The notes below the pieces were generated by a model that did no database searches, was not told where the DNA came from, and saw only the letters and a list, made by a program, of their open reading frames with translations. A stretch of DNA of 64,000 bases, from assembly GCA_012839295.1 (NCBI GenBank), contig DUNO01000008.1, forward strand, positions 214,073-278,072, written 5' to 3'. A program made the position numbers and the translations under genes. Positions 18,010-26,687 of the stretch are shown piece after piece (within the stretch, counting starts at the first letter, position 1; each line of letters begins with the position of its first letter). This DNA is from Clostridiales bacterium (lineage in GTDB: Bacteria > Bacillota > Clostridia > Lachnospirales > Lachnospiraceae).

Positions 18010-18011
18010 AT

Positions 18012-18197
18012 TTACATATTCTTTTCATATATCTTATAAAAAGCTAAATAAGCAAGGATAAAAAAGCTGATTAAGCACATTAACACCTTTACAATAATCG
18101 GTATAAACAGTCCTCCAAATAGACCTCTTATATATCTAGTTTGCTTTACATTTTTAGTATAGTTCACTTCACACTTGGTGTTAAGTAATGCTCCCAA
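18012..18197 (-). CDS. Possible small membrane protein
   Basis: This 61-aa frame has a TTG start or a later one and one or two hydrophobic stretches (FGGLFIPIIVKVLMCLISFF, ILAYLAFY) after a basic N-terminus with KNVKQTRYIRG. I do not recognise a family. Support comes from the strong terminator that begins 3 bp after its stop. Against it, there is no clear ribosome binding site. It may be a small transporter remnant or a true small membrane protein. Confidence 0.35.
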   Translation of the reverse strand: MGALLNTKCEVNYTKNVKQTRYIRGLFGGLFIPIIVKVLMCLISFFILAYLAFYKIYEKNM

Positions 18198-18297
18198 CCT
18201 ATATGCATAAGTTGAACTATCTTTCCTTTCCCATGGTAACCGCCAACATATTCCAGCTTAAGAAGCCGCCATCGAATTACCCCAGGCCATCTCCTCC

Positions 18298-19296
18298 TTG
18301 TGCAAAAGCAACTATTTGTATGAAAGCGGGTGGACGTATATCGAATATAATCCATTCTGGGTTTTAAACGGATTAATGCCAAATGAGAAAATAATGATTG
18401 TTGCCTGTGAGCAGGAGGAACTTCCGGCGATGGAAAAAATATTCCATACAATTTATCAATCCTTTCACCGCCTGTCAGCACCTATTACCACGGTTATTCA
18501 CTCCTTCAGTGATACTTCCTTAGAACTTCTGCCGTCTCACTTACTAAAAATGAATAAGGTTATGAAAGAAAATATCATTTTTTCACAATCCATATTCATC
18601 TCGCCGGATCATTTATCGGCTGCAAAGCTGACAATGAAATTCCTGACCACAGAAGAACAGCGAGAACTCTCCATATTTTTCAAGCAGCACAGTCAACAGA
18701 ACTTACAAACACTAATTAGTAATATCTTCAGTAGAATGGAAGCCGGGAACTATAAACAAACAGAGCTGGAAGAACTGCTGATGCAGATGATACAAATTTT
18801 TCTGGAGAGCGTGGAAACCTCCTGTACACCTGCTTTATACCGTAACACGATTTCAGAAATTATCAGTTATCATTTCACTTATTCTTCTCTTCAGAAAGAA
18901 TTTTTCAATATGATTCAAGAGCTTATTGATATAAAACAATTATCCGTTCGGGATCAGGTACCAAAGAATATAACCGCTAAGGCTGTGCGGGAATATATCG
19001 AACAAAATTATACCACCCCCATTAATATTCAAACATTAGCTGCCATGTATGGCATCGTAGCTCCCTATCTGAGTAAAATTTATTATGAATATTACGGCCA
19101 TACCATCAAGGCAGACATCATCGGCCTTCGAATGAAAAAAGCAAAGGAATTGCTAAAACTGAAGCCTCCCCTGCCCCTGCGGGAAATTGCTGATTTATCC
19201 GGTTTCAATGATCAGTTTTATTTTAGTAAGGTCTTTAAGCAGTACTATCATATCAGCCCGATCACTTTTCGTAAATATATTAACGATGAAGAATAA
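18298..19296 (+). CDS. AraC-type DNA-binding protein, probably 5'-truncated YesN-like regulator
   Basis: The C-terminal 100 residues are a clear AraC DNA-binding domain (INIQTLAAMYGIVAPYLSKI and LREIADLSGFNDQFYFSKVF). The 200 residues before it are helical linker like that of YesN-type response regulators, but no receiver domain is present. The frame is open upstream from 18,265 (AIELPQAISSLCKSNYLYES) after an in-frame stop, and neither TTG 18298 nor ATG 18376 has a ribosome binding site. This fits loss of the N-terminal part. It could also be a stand-alone AraC regulator with a weak start. Confidence 0.65.
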   Translation: MCKSNYLYESGWTYIEYNPFWVLNGLMPNEKIMIVACEQEELPAMEKIFHTIYQSFHRLSAPITTVIHSFSDTSLELLPSHLLKMNKVMKENIIFSQSIFISPDHLSAAKLTMKFLTTEEQRELSIFFKQHSQQNLQTLISNIFSRMEAGNYKQTELEELLMQMIQIFLESVETSCTPALYRNTISEIISYHFTYSSLQKEFFNMIQELIDIKQLSVRDQVPKNITAKAVREYIEQNYTTPINIQTLAAMYGIVAPYLSKIYYEYYGHTIKADIIGLRMKKAKELLKLKPPLPLREIADLSGFNDQFYFSKVFKQYYHISPITFRKYINDEE

Positions 19297-19535
19297 GTCT
19301 TCCCTGCCGGTTAAAGCGACGGGGGATGGTCATTGCCTGCCTTTTTTCAATCCTTTCATAATATGCTAATAGTTACTACTATATTTGCTATTGAAAATAT
19401 TGTTTTATGGTGTATTTCAATCGCAAGGAGCAAATGATTTCGGAAGTTCTGTCCTCCGATATTCCGACTTTAATTTGAAGGAGCAGGCAATGACGCATTT
19501 TAAGCTGACACTGTAAAGGGGTAGGATTACTGCTG

Positions 19536-20594
19536 CTAATTGCTTCTTATCATTTTCAGACTATTGACACCGGATGCCATAACAAGCCTCCTCAGGGGCG
19601 GAAAGTACATAAATGGAGACTTCAATACCTTCAGATATAATTTCAGCCTCAAACGAAAGGTCTTCCTCCGGTAGGCCTTACACGGATCAGAGCTTTTGGC
19701 ATTCAATACCTTACTTAAATAATACCCCGTATTGATCGCACTGCTGATCCCCTCTAAGGAGCTGGGACTAATAAATCCTGCTGCTTCACCAATCAGAAAT
19801 ATATTATCCTCACCTGTACAAAAATCATCAAGTCTTGACGGCCGGAGCACAAGACAGCTTTCCGTCCTCAGGGCTTCCCCAAAGTGGATCCCCAATTTCC
19901 CAAGCCGCTCCTTTTGGTTTTCAAAACGCTCACGGCACCCGTGCTTTGGATATGCACCCCCGAAAATAAAATATCCATCCTTTGAAATTGTCCAGGAATA
20001 GCAATCCGTGTTTTTTGAATCAAAGATACAGGAGTAAAAGGGGGTAAGATTCCTTTCCTTAAACCATTGCTGTATCGATACATAGCTCCTGATTTTTTTA
20101 TCCGGATACAGGTATCTTCTCATGATTGAATTGGCTCCATCCGCTCCGACAAGATATTTTCCGGAAATCACACGTCTATGATCCCCCTGCATAAATTCAA
20201 CATCATAATATTCCCCCTGCTTCCTGATGCCAGTACAGAGACAATTTCCGAAGATCTCTACGTGGTTTGGAATCAGGGTCTTTAGCCACAGGTCAAATTT
20301 CTGTCTGTCCAGGTTGATATAAAACCGCTGATAATGCTGGGTAGCGCCCGCATCCAGGTCTATGGTCCGAACTGCAAAAATCTGCGGATCAACAAGAACT
20401 TCTTTGGGTAAGGTAAGGCCAAAGCGGGAAAGAGCCTTTTGCGCATCCATTGCCAGCAGTCCGCCGCATGGTTTACGAAAGCCCTCTTCCCCTGATCCCT
20501 TTTTATCTATAACGGCAACCGAATATTTTTTATCCAAAAGACGCGCCAATGTTGCACCGGCGGGCCCTAACCCTACAATAATGACATCATACAT
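19536..20594 (-). CDS. FAD-dependent oxidoreductase of the geranylgeranyl-reductase family
   Basis: This 352-aa flavoprotein has an N-terminal FAD dinucleotide fold YDVIIVGLGPAGATLARLL followed by VAVIDKK, the KPCGGLL motif typical of geranylgeranyl-reductase/FixC-like proteins (about residue 40), LVGADGANSIMRRYL and the second FAD motif IFLIGEAAGFISPSSLEGIS. Such enzymes reduce or dehydrogenate isoprenoid or other hydrophobic substrates. GAGGGTG before the ATG at 20594 makes that start better than the GTG nine bases earlier. A 45-bp palindrome sits 94 bp upstream. Confidence 0.88.
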   Translation of the reverse strand: MYDVIIVGLGPAGATLARLLDKKYSVAVIDKKGSGEEGFRKPCGGLLAMDAQKALSRFGLTLPKEVLVDPQIFAVRTIDLDAGATQHYQRFYINLDRQKFDLWLKTLIPNHVEIFGNCLCTGIRKQGEYYDVEFMQGDHRRVISGKYLVGADGANSIMRRYLYPDKKIRSYVSIQQWFKERNLTPFYSCIFDSKNTDCYSWTISKDGYFIFGGAYPKHGCRERFENQKERLGKLGIHFGEALRTESCLVLRPSRLDDFCTGEDNIFLIGEAAGFISPSSLEGISSAINTGYYLSKVLNAKSSDPCKAYRRKTFRLRLKLYLKVLKSPFMYFPPLRRLVMASGVNSLKMIRSN

Positions 20595-20687
20595 AAAATG
20601 CACCCTCTTTTTACCAAGCTTTCTAATTAAGCTTACCGTTGGTTCTTACTAAGCTTCTATTAAGTAAAATATCATAGCATGAATCGA

Positions 20688-20732
20688 ATGTCAATAATAA
20701 TTTATTGTTTATCAATAAATTATTATTGACAT
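20688..20732. promoter_or_regulatory. 45-bp palindrome upstream of the FAD oxidoreductase gene
   Basis: Two perfect 20-base arms (20688-20707 and 20713-20732) flank TTTAT; the inner part is TTATTG-N5-CAATAA. It lacks a GC-rich stem and T tail in the leftward sense, so it is more like an operator than a terminator. The nearby MarR-family regulator (21,373) is a candidate binder. This is inference from position and symmetry. Confidence 0.5.
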
Positions 20733-20848
20733 AAAACAAATCTAAATTTTAAAAAACAGCAATTCATGAAACAGCAATTAAACTTAATAGAACTAAATTG
20801 TAGAGCGAGATGCCACTTTGTAAAATGAGATGCAGTGTTTGTAAATCC

Positions 20849-21376
20849 TTATATACTAACACCCTTCACATATGTTATCAGAGGTTTGATCAATGCTTTA
20901 TCCGAGTGGTCATTTGACTTCATAAGGGCATTCATCATGCCGGTTTCCTCATCCGTCCTATCCTTCTTTTTTTGAAGTGATTTGCACATACCTTTCAAAA
21001 GTGTTTTCGAAAAGAATCCCATATTTTCGTAATTTATCCCGCTTTCGAAATAGTAAAAGGGGATACTTTCCTGTTCCTGCTGGGACAGATTGTTATCCCT
21101 GATGCTGTTAATGATCTTGGAGGCGTTCCTGTCCGTCGCCCCTGTTGCAAACAAAATAAGCTTCTTGCCGTAAATATGGGGATTTTTCTTCAATTTGTCA
21201 AGACCGGCGATCCTGCCAGCCGTGATACCACCACCATAGATTATTACATCATAATCGCTGATTTTCTTTGACGCAGCTTCATGGTCTGCAAGATCGCAGG
21301 ACAGTTCTTCGGCGATCCACTGGGCATACTTTTTTGTAAATCCGGTACTGCTTTGATATACGACAATTGTTTTCAT
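20849..21376 (-). CDS. Flavodoxin-domain protein
   Basis: This 175-aa protein begins MKTIVVYQSSTGFTKKYAQW, where SSTGFT is the FMN phosphate loop. IIYGGGITAGRIAGL and LFATGATD follow as the 60s and 90s FMN loops. It resembles the HemG/Flavodoxin_5 group used in electron transfer or flavin-dependent dehydrogenation. The ATG overlaps the MarR stop by four bases (ATGA), so the two are co-translated. It fits the surrounding flavin/redox gene group. Confidence 0.85.
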   Translation of the reverse strand: MKTIVVYQSSTGFTKKYAQWIAEELSCDLADHEAASKKISDYDVIIYGGGITAGRIAGLDKLKKNPHIYGKKLILFATGATDRNASKIINSIRDNNLSQQEQESIPFYYFESGINYENMGFFSKTLLKGMCKSLQKKKDRTDEETGMMNALMKSNDHSDKALIKPLITYVKGVSI

Positions 21377-21852
21377 TTTTGGCCCTCCCGTATTGAGATA
21401 AGATTGCTCTCGATCTTAATCATTGCTTTCAAGGTGATTGCTATTTCCTCTTCTGAAAGTCCGTCAAACAGCCGTTCCATAAACTCCACTCCCTGGTTTT
21501 TATGCTTCATTTCCAGCTGCATTAATTTATCCGTCGGAATAATTCGTACTTTTCTCTTGTCCTGCTCATCCGGAAGGAGCTTAATAAATCCGTTTCTCTC
21601 AAGCTTATTTGCAATTTGCCTTACATTCTGGTGTGAGCTGCCCATGATCCCAGACAATTCATTAATCGTAGGACAGTGGTCATGAAATAGGGACAGACAG
21701 ATTGTAAGAAAAAATTGTTTGCTGGTGATACCCTCGTAGAAGGTGTCGCCGGCTGCCTGCAATTGATTATCAAAGGCAAAAAAGAGGCCAAAGAGGATGC
21801 TTTTATCATTTAGTCCGGTTAGCATGGTACTTCTGTCCATAATTATGTCCAT
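21373..21852 (-). CDS. MarR-family transcription regulator
   Basis: This 159-aa winged-helix regulator reads TSKQFFLTICLSLF, then TINELSGIMGSSHQNVRQIA as the recognition helix-turn-helix and LERNGFIKLLPDEQDKRKVR as the wing with the D-x-R-x-x-R signature of MarR proteins. It is directly coupled to the flavodoxin gene. MarR proteins commonly repress their own unit and release DNA on binding phenolic or oxidised compounds. The start is uncertain, since ATG 21852 and ATG 21840 both lack a strong ribosome binding site. Confidence 0.88.
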   Translation of the reverse strand: MDIIMDRSTMLTGLNDKSILFGLFFAFDNQLQAAGDTFYEGITSKQFFLTICLSLFHDHCPTINELSGIMGSSHQNVRQIANKLERNGFIKLLPDEQDKRKVRIIPTDKLMQLEMKHKNQGVEFMERLFDGLSEEEIAITLKAMIKIESNLISIREGQK

Positions 21853-21933
21853 GCCGTTTACCGCATAAATGCCATGAAAGTGTTGGCATGGACCCGATCC
21901 CCCTTTCGTTTATTAATCTTATTTCTTTCAACC

Positions 21934-22332
21934 TTATTGCTCCTTTCCTTTTTCAAGCGCGATACTTACCGCACTTTTGATTACTTCGCTCGAGAGGGTG
22001 GCTCCGCTTATTGCATCAACCTCATATGTATTCTGTCTTACCATTTCCTTTGTTATAGCCTCTGCTTTAGTGCCCAGCCCATTCTCATGCTTAAGAATAT
22101 CAATTCTAATAATTGTATGATTTTGCACCGTAACCTTAACCTCAGCCTTAACCAGGCCCGCATCCGCCATGCCATGGTATACTCCATCGGCCACCTTTGA
22201 AGCCTCTAACCCGGAATAGTATAGCTTTTTCCTTTCATGGTTGGCGGATGAGACCATAAATACAATCATGATTATCAAAAGCGCCAGGATTACAGCCAGA
22301 AGCCATCCTAAGAATTTTCCTGCTCTTTTCAT
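21934..22332 (-). CDS. Membrane-anchored FMN-binding domain protein
   Basis: This 132-aa protein has an N-terminal membrane helix (about residues 8-28) and an extracytoplasmic FMN-binding domain like that of NqrC/RnfG/PplA proteins. ADGVYHGMADAGLVKAEVKV opens the domain and DAISGATLSSEVIKSAV carries the SGAT motif, in which the Thr can be covalently flavinylated by ApbE. A role in extracellular or membrane electron transfer is likely. GGAGG precedes the ATG, and a 45-bp double palindrome lies just upstream. Confidence 0.88.
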   Translation of the reverse strand: MKRAGKFLGWLLAVILALLIIMIVFMVSSANHERKKLYYSGLEASKVADGVYHGMADAGLVKAEVKVTVQNHTIIRIDILKHENGLGTKAEAITKEMVRQNTYEVDAISGATLSSEVIKSAVSIALEKGKEQ

Positions 22333-22345
22333 CGAAGTTCCTCCA

Positions 22346-22390
22346 CAATAAGTAATATATTACATATAATACGTAATATATTACTTATTG
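22346..22390. promoter_or_regulatory. Double palindromic operator upstream of the FMN-binding protein gene
   Basis: GTAATATATTAC, itself a perfect 12-bp palindrome, occurs at 22352-22363 and 22373-22384, and the whole forms 18-base inverted arms (22346-22363, 22373-22390) around ATATAATAC. Centres are 21 bp apart, two helical turns, so two repressor dimers could bind one face. The site begins 14 bp before the start codon and overlaps the likely promoter. A TetR- or MarR-type repressor is the natural candidate. Confidence 0.6.
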
Positions 22391-22406
22391 CATCTCCAGT
22401 CAAGTA

Positions 22407-22438
22407 AAATCTGAAAAATCAGAGAGTTTTTCAGATTT
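22407..22438 (-). terminator. Hairpin after the MacB-like gene
   Basis: AAATCTGAAAAA (22407-22418) and TTTTTCAGATTT (22427-22438) form a 12-bp stem with an 8-base loop. It lies downstream of the leftward MacB-like gene (stop at 22479) and upstream of the FMN-protein operator, so it probably insulates the two units. Confidence 0.6.
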
Positions 22439-22478
22439 GGGCGTCCACGGGGCACACAAAAAAGTTCCTTACATTTAT

Positions 22479-23705
22479 TTAAATTCTTGCTTTAATCCAG
22501 CTCTTCCCCTTATTTACTAGATCCTCCGCCATAATAAAAATTGGAAGCATGTAAAGGTATCCATTCCCCGCTGGAAAAACCTTCTCTGTTTTATATAAGA
22601 TAACAATGGCCCCACACTCCAGTATAACCGCAAGAGTGGCCAGGCATAAGCCATTCGTTTTACCTAAAAGACTTCTTATATGCAGTGCAAATATCCACAC
22701 ACCAGCAAGGGAAATCAGTGTATACACAATACATCTTTTTACATAACGCAAAAAAATGATATCCTTTACCGTCGGTGCCAGATATACTGTTTGCCCTATT
22801 TGTTCCCTAAGCTCCTTATATCGCCCTGCCCAAAAAGAAAAATCTGACCATTTGGTAGGAATGAACCGTTCCGGTAGATTAATTTGCAATCCCAACAGCC
22901 ATTTTAACAGCATCCAGACTGATATAAGGATTACCAAAAGAACCACCACCTGTAAGGGTATGGTTCTCCTTTTCCAAATTGCTGCCAATATCTGACCGAG
23001 TATGTAGAAGCCCAGAAACCATGCGGGGGCTTTACAAAACCCATCTATAATCCCGGCATAGAAGGAGCCGTCTAATACGGTATAGGAAATGGCTAAATTA
23101 TTTTGCTCCATAAATGCCTTTGCCAGCTCCTGTCCCTTTTCCATATCATCATATACCAGCTCCATATTGGAATAGGTGTGCTTTTTATCATTCATTTGAA
23201 GGAAGATAACAGGCTCCGGCGATTTTATGATTCCCCGTATGTAATATTGCTTATTCTGATAGGTAACCGTATTCCCCACTGCATCTACCGTTCCAAATAA
23301 TTTATATGCCACCTCCTGGTCTATCATACAGCCTTCGTAGTCCTCAGGGGTAAGTATATTTCCTTTGGCCAGCTTCATCGGATATACCTGCCTGATATCA
23401 CCGGATACCTCAATCAGCTGTGACTTATAGGAGGTTGCCAATGTCCCGTTCTCAATGTTCTGCTCCTCCAAGCGGTTCCAGGCACTGATTCTGGGGATGT
23501 TTTTTGGATTTTTAACCTCCTCGTATTGTAACGCAGCCATGAATTTCTCTTCTGAAACCCCAGCTTCCTCCATCCGTATGCTAACAGCTTGATAATGCTC
23601 TTTTATATACTGTCCGTAATATATTCCGCTGCCCCATATCACCAGCGCCGCCAAAGAGAGCAGAATAAGGAACGGCTCTTTTTTTATCCTCCTAGTCATT
23701 GTCAT
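22479..23705 (-). CDS. MacB/FtsX-like ABC-type membrane protein
   Basis: This 408-aa protein has an N-terminal membrane helix (about 12-30) and an extracellular segment at about 35-225 that resembles the MacB periplasmic core (MKLAKGNILTPEDYEGCMID, VGNTVTYQNKQYYIRGIIKS). Several helices follow from about 225 on, but no GGxQQ-type ATPase is encoded. It overlaps the HlyD-like gene by 14 bp, so the two likely function as one complex. The C-terminal membrane region does not show the usual FtsX three-helix arrangement clearly, so the family name is tentative. Confidence 0.65.
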   Translation of the reverse strand: MTMTRRIKKEPFLILLSLAALVIWGSGIYYGQYIKEHYQAVSIRMEEAGVSEEKFMAALQYEEVKNPKNIPRISAWNRLEEQNIENGTLATSYKSQLIEVSGDIRQVYPMKLAKGNILTPEDYEGCMIDQEVAYKLFGTVDAVGNTVTYQNKQYYIRGIIKSPEPVIFLQMNDKKHTYSNMELVYDDMEKGQELAKAFMEQNNLAISYTVLDGSFYAGIIDGFCKAPAWFLGFYILGQILAAIWKRRTIPLQVVVLLVILISVWMLLKWLLGLQINLPERFIPTKWSDFSFWAGRYKELREQIGQTVYLAPTVKDIIFLRYVKRCIVYTLISLAGVWIFALHIRSLLGKTNGLCLATLAVILECGAIVILYKTEKVFPAGNGYLYMLPIFIMAEDLVNKGKSWIKARI

Positions 23706-25797
23706 TTAAGCGGACCCGGTCGCCTGCCTTAATATTTTTATTACTGCTGACAATAATATTGTCGGGAGGGCCATCCTCAATAGCGGCTGTGGTATGGTCC
23801 TTTCCTAAAACGGTAACATCCATACGCAGTGCAGTTAATTCATTTCCCAGGATGGTATTGGTTTCCACCGCGACCAATACATAGGTCCTGTTATTTTCAT
23901 CCATTCTTAGCGCCTGTACGGGTATTGTGCTTCTGTATTGCTCCGATTTCTTACTTACCTTAAAGGAGGCCGGTGTTCCTACGGAGTAATTACCTTTTGG
24001 CATAATTCCTGTTATGGTAAGCTTCCCTTGTGCATCCTCCGGACTAATATTTTCTAATAATACGGCTAATTCCTCCCTGCTGTCACCTACCTGTACCATC
24101 ATCTCATCCCCCACAGCAAGGTGCTTTGCTTCCTCCCTGGAGACTTTGGCTTCAAAGCCATAATTGCGGAGTGCAAAGCATACCCTCTCAGCTCCGGTTA
24201 TACGGTCTCCTATTACTGCCCCGAGCTCTACCAGCACACCGGTTACCGGGGAAGCCACCTTTCCATCCTCCTCCAATATGTCCTTTATTTCTGCGGCGGC
24301 TTCCTTCTTGCTTTCAAGCTCCATTTCCACTAATTCTAAATCTATCCTCTGGAGCTGCCTGTTAAGCTGATTATTTTGGGCGGTATCTGCATCGCTTTTC
24401 CTTGCCGCCTTTAGTCCTATTTTGGCATCCTCCAGATTTCTTTCGGCGGTTATTACCTGCATCTCCTCTGCCTTAACCTCCTGAGAATAATCGTAAGTAT
24501 TATTCCTTATTTCGTCATACTGTTCCTCGGCCTTATTCTTTGCTTCCTCCGCTTCCAAAACCGCCCTTTCCGCCTTATCCATTAGCTTCTGCCATTCTGC
24601 CCCAGTTTCCTCCAAGGATTCCTCTGCGGATATAACTGCTTTATTTGCTGCTTTTATCAGCTTTTCCTTATCCTTATCCTCCGTATAAAGCATGGCGTGT
24701 AAAGCCCCATAGGCCTTCTCAATATCCGTTTTATTGTATAGAATTGCATTGCGATAGTTCCCCATTGCGGCCGTCAGGTCGTTGTCCTTCTTTGTCAGCT
24801 CTGCCAAGGCATCCTCCGCATCCTCAATAGCCCGTCTATACCTGGTATATTCTGAGGAAGACAGGCCTTCCTCCCCCAAGGCTTCTGCCATCCAATTCCA
24901 ATAATCCTCATTTGCCCTTGATAAAGCCTTCCTTGCCCTTTCCACCTCCTTTCTATGCTTCTCATATTCTGCTTCGCCATAATATCTTTTAAATATATTA
25001 GCTTCCGCTTCACTGACTGCCTTTGAATTGTTATTCCCAACTGCGGCTTTGAAATTCGCCAGAACAGTTTCCGTGTCTATCCTATCCTGATCCACATACA
25101 ATTCCTCCAACGCTTCCTTTGCTTCTTCAAGTCTCTTATTTGCTTCCTTAACCGCCTTCTGCTTCTTATCCTCCTGGTCATCATAAGCTTCTAAAGCATC
25201 CAAATAGGCCTTGTCTGCTTCCTCGTAGGCATCCTTTTTCTCCTTAATTCTTTCCTTGATAATATTCTTTTTTGCTGATTTTAAAGTTTCCTTTGCTATT
25301 TTTAAATCAAGCTTCGCCCGCTCCAATGTAAGCTCTGCCCTTTCTTCCTCACCACCTTCACTTCCTGCCTTATAATTTAATCTTTCCTTTTGCAGGTTAA
25401 GCTCTGCCTTTACCACTTCATCCTCCAAATCATCCAAAATATCCTCTAAATCCTTTACGTCATACTGGAATAACAGCTCTCCCTCCTCCACATTTTGCCC
25501 TTCCTTCACAAAAACAGCCGCAATCCGGATCCCCTCATGGAGCTTTAGGTATTTTTCCGCCTTTGCCCCTAAGGTTCCTACACCACTCACTTCAAATTTC
25601 AGCGTCCCTTTTTGCGGGGATGTTGCATCAACCCTTGCAGTTATCACAGAGGCCGCCGCCCTTGATACAAATGTTAATAATAACATCAGGATAAGAAATC
25701 CAACAAACAACCTTCCCGCACGTGCTTGAAGGGATAGCTTTTTTTCTTCCGGTTCCCTTTGTAATTCATATAATAATTTTTTTCTTAGCTTGCCCAT
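23692..25797 (-). CDS. HlyD-like membrane fusion protein with long coiled coil
   Basis: This 701-aa adaptor has a membrane helix at about residues 30-50. A split biotinyl-lipoyl-like domain is formed by the N-terminal EGIRIAAVFVKEGQNVEEGE segment and the GKVASPVTGVLVELGAVIGD segment near 520-545. A very long Lys/Glu/Ala-rich alpha hairpin lies between them (about 125-515). Beta-barrel segments follow to the end. Adaptors of this type link an inner-membrane exporter to the outside. In a Gram-positive cell it probably partners the MacB-like protein encoded next to it. Confidence 0.85.
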   Translation of the reverse strand: MGKLRKKLLYELQREPEEKKLSLQARAGRLFVGFLILMLLLTFVSRAAASVITARVDATSPQKGTLKFEVSGVGTLGAKAEKYLKLHEGIRIAAVFVKEGQNVEEGELLFQYDVKDLEDILDDLEDEVVKAELNLQKERLNYKAGSEGGEEERAELTLERAKLDLKIAKETLKSAKKNIIKERIKEKKDAYEEADKAYLDALEAYDDQEDKKQKAVKEANKRLEEAKEALEELYVDQDRIDTETVLANFKAAVGNNNSKAVSEAEANIFKRYYGEAEYEKHRKEVERARKALSRANEDYWNWMAEALGEEGLSSSEYTRYRRAIEDAEDALAELTKKDNDLTAAMGNYRNAILYNKTDIEKAYGALHAMLYTEDKDKEKLIKAANKAVISAEESLEETGAEWQKLMDKAERAVLEAEEAKNKAEEQYDEIRNNTYDYSQEVKAEEMQVITAERNLEDAKIGLKAARKSDADTAQNNQLNRQLQRIDLELVEMELESKKEAAAEIKDILEEDGKVASPVTGVLVELGAVIGDRITGAERVCFALRNYGFEAKVSREEAKHLAVGDEMMVQVGDSREELAVLLENISPEDAQGKLTITGIMPKGNYSVGTPASFKVSKKSEQYRSTIPVQALRMDENNRTYVLVAVETNTILGNELTALRMDVTVLGKDHTTAAIEDGPPDNIIVSSNKNIKAGDRVRLNDND

Positions 25798-25841
25798 AAT
25801 TCCAACAAAACCTTTCCCAGTGTCAGTCCACTAACTCCAGC

Positions 25842-26687
25842 TCATTCTTTTATACCGGATGCAGCAATACCCTGTTCAATATACTTTTGGCCATATAAAA
25901 AGATCAGGATCGCAGGCATCATAGCAATTACAGAGGCCACCATGGCAGCTCCCAATTTTTCTTTGGAAATCTCCGGCAGGTACAAGGATAAGGGCCATAA
26001 AGCTCTATCCTTTAAAAAAGTCAATGGTTGTTCTATCCCATTCCATGCCTCCAGGAATCCAAGCACCATTGCCGATACAATCCCGGATGCCCCCATAGGT
26101 ATCCCAATATGCATGAATATCTTAAGCTCACCTGCGCCGTCTATCTTAGCCGCCTCAATTAAGGATCCAGGTATGGCCTTAAAGAATTTTTCCATGATAA
26201 ATACGGGAAATGCGGAAAATATATTAGGTAAAATCAGAGCGAAATCCGTATTAAGCAGACGGAATTTATCTAAAACCAAATAGCTTGATACCATGGTTAC
26301 CTGGAATGGCATAATCATTAAAACGATATATAAAATAAACAATGGCTTTTTTCCTTTGAAGCTATATCTTGCAAAGCTCCAGGCTGCCGGGACTGCAATA
26401 AACAACTGCCCTATCAGCCCGGGGAAAACCTGTCTGCAGGAGTTCCAGAACATTACAAAGAAATTCGGGGAATCCAGCAGTAATTCCACATATGGCTTTA
26501 GGGTTGGGAACCTTGGTATAAGGTGCCAGCCTGCCATTTTATCCTCATTGCCAAATACCGGCCCAATCATTTCATTGATCTCCTGTGCCCCCATAAAGGA
26601 ACCTGTTACCATCATCCATAGAGGCCCCCATATGAGCAGTACAATAATAAGAAGAAGCCCTAAGGACAGAAAGCTTTTTGCCTTCAC
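25842..26687 (-). CDS. Carbohydrate ABC transporter permease (MalG type)
   Basis: This 281-aa permease has about six membrane helices and the ABC-coupling loop EAAKIDGAGELKIFMHIGIP (EAA motif) near residue 190. The GTG at 26687 shares one base with the upstream permease stop (TAGTG) and has a GGAGG site, so it is preferred to ATG codons further upstream. It pairs with the MalF-type permease. No ATPase and no sugar-binding lipoprotein are encoded nearby, so those parts must come from elsewhere or have been lost. Confidence 0.88.
   Translation of the reverse strand: MKAKSFLSLGLLLIIVLLIWGPLWMMVTGSFMGAQEINEMIGPVFGNEDKMAGWHLIPRFPTLKPYVELLLDSPNFFVMFWNSCRQVFPGLIGQLFIAVPAAWSFARYSFKGKKPLFILYIVLMIMPFQVTMVSSYLVLDKFRLLNTDFALILPNIFSAFPVFIMEKFFKAIPGSLIEAAKIDGAGELKIFMHIGIPMGASGIVSAMVLGFLEAWNGIEQPLTFLKDRALWPLSLYLPEISKEKLGAAMVASVIAMMPAILIFLYGQKYIEQGIAASGIKE

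Larger units (their letters stand above)
17166..18011. other. Gene-poor 850-bp stretch, probably decayed
   Basis: No convincing intact gene is visible on either strand. Leftward there are short fragments separated by stops, for example a 30-residue frame ending KKECAVTWDDKYMKSTEKQQK (about 17,405-17,480) and another running into a terminator near 17,300. I do not recognise the parent gene. The codon-like fragments and the two strong hairpins suggest a degraded gene or small mobile element, without detectable ends. Confidence 0.4.
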
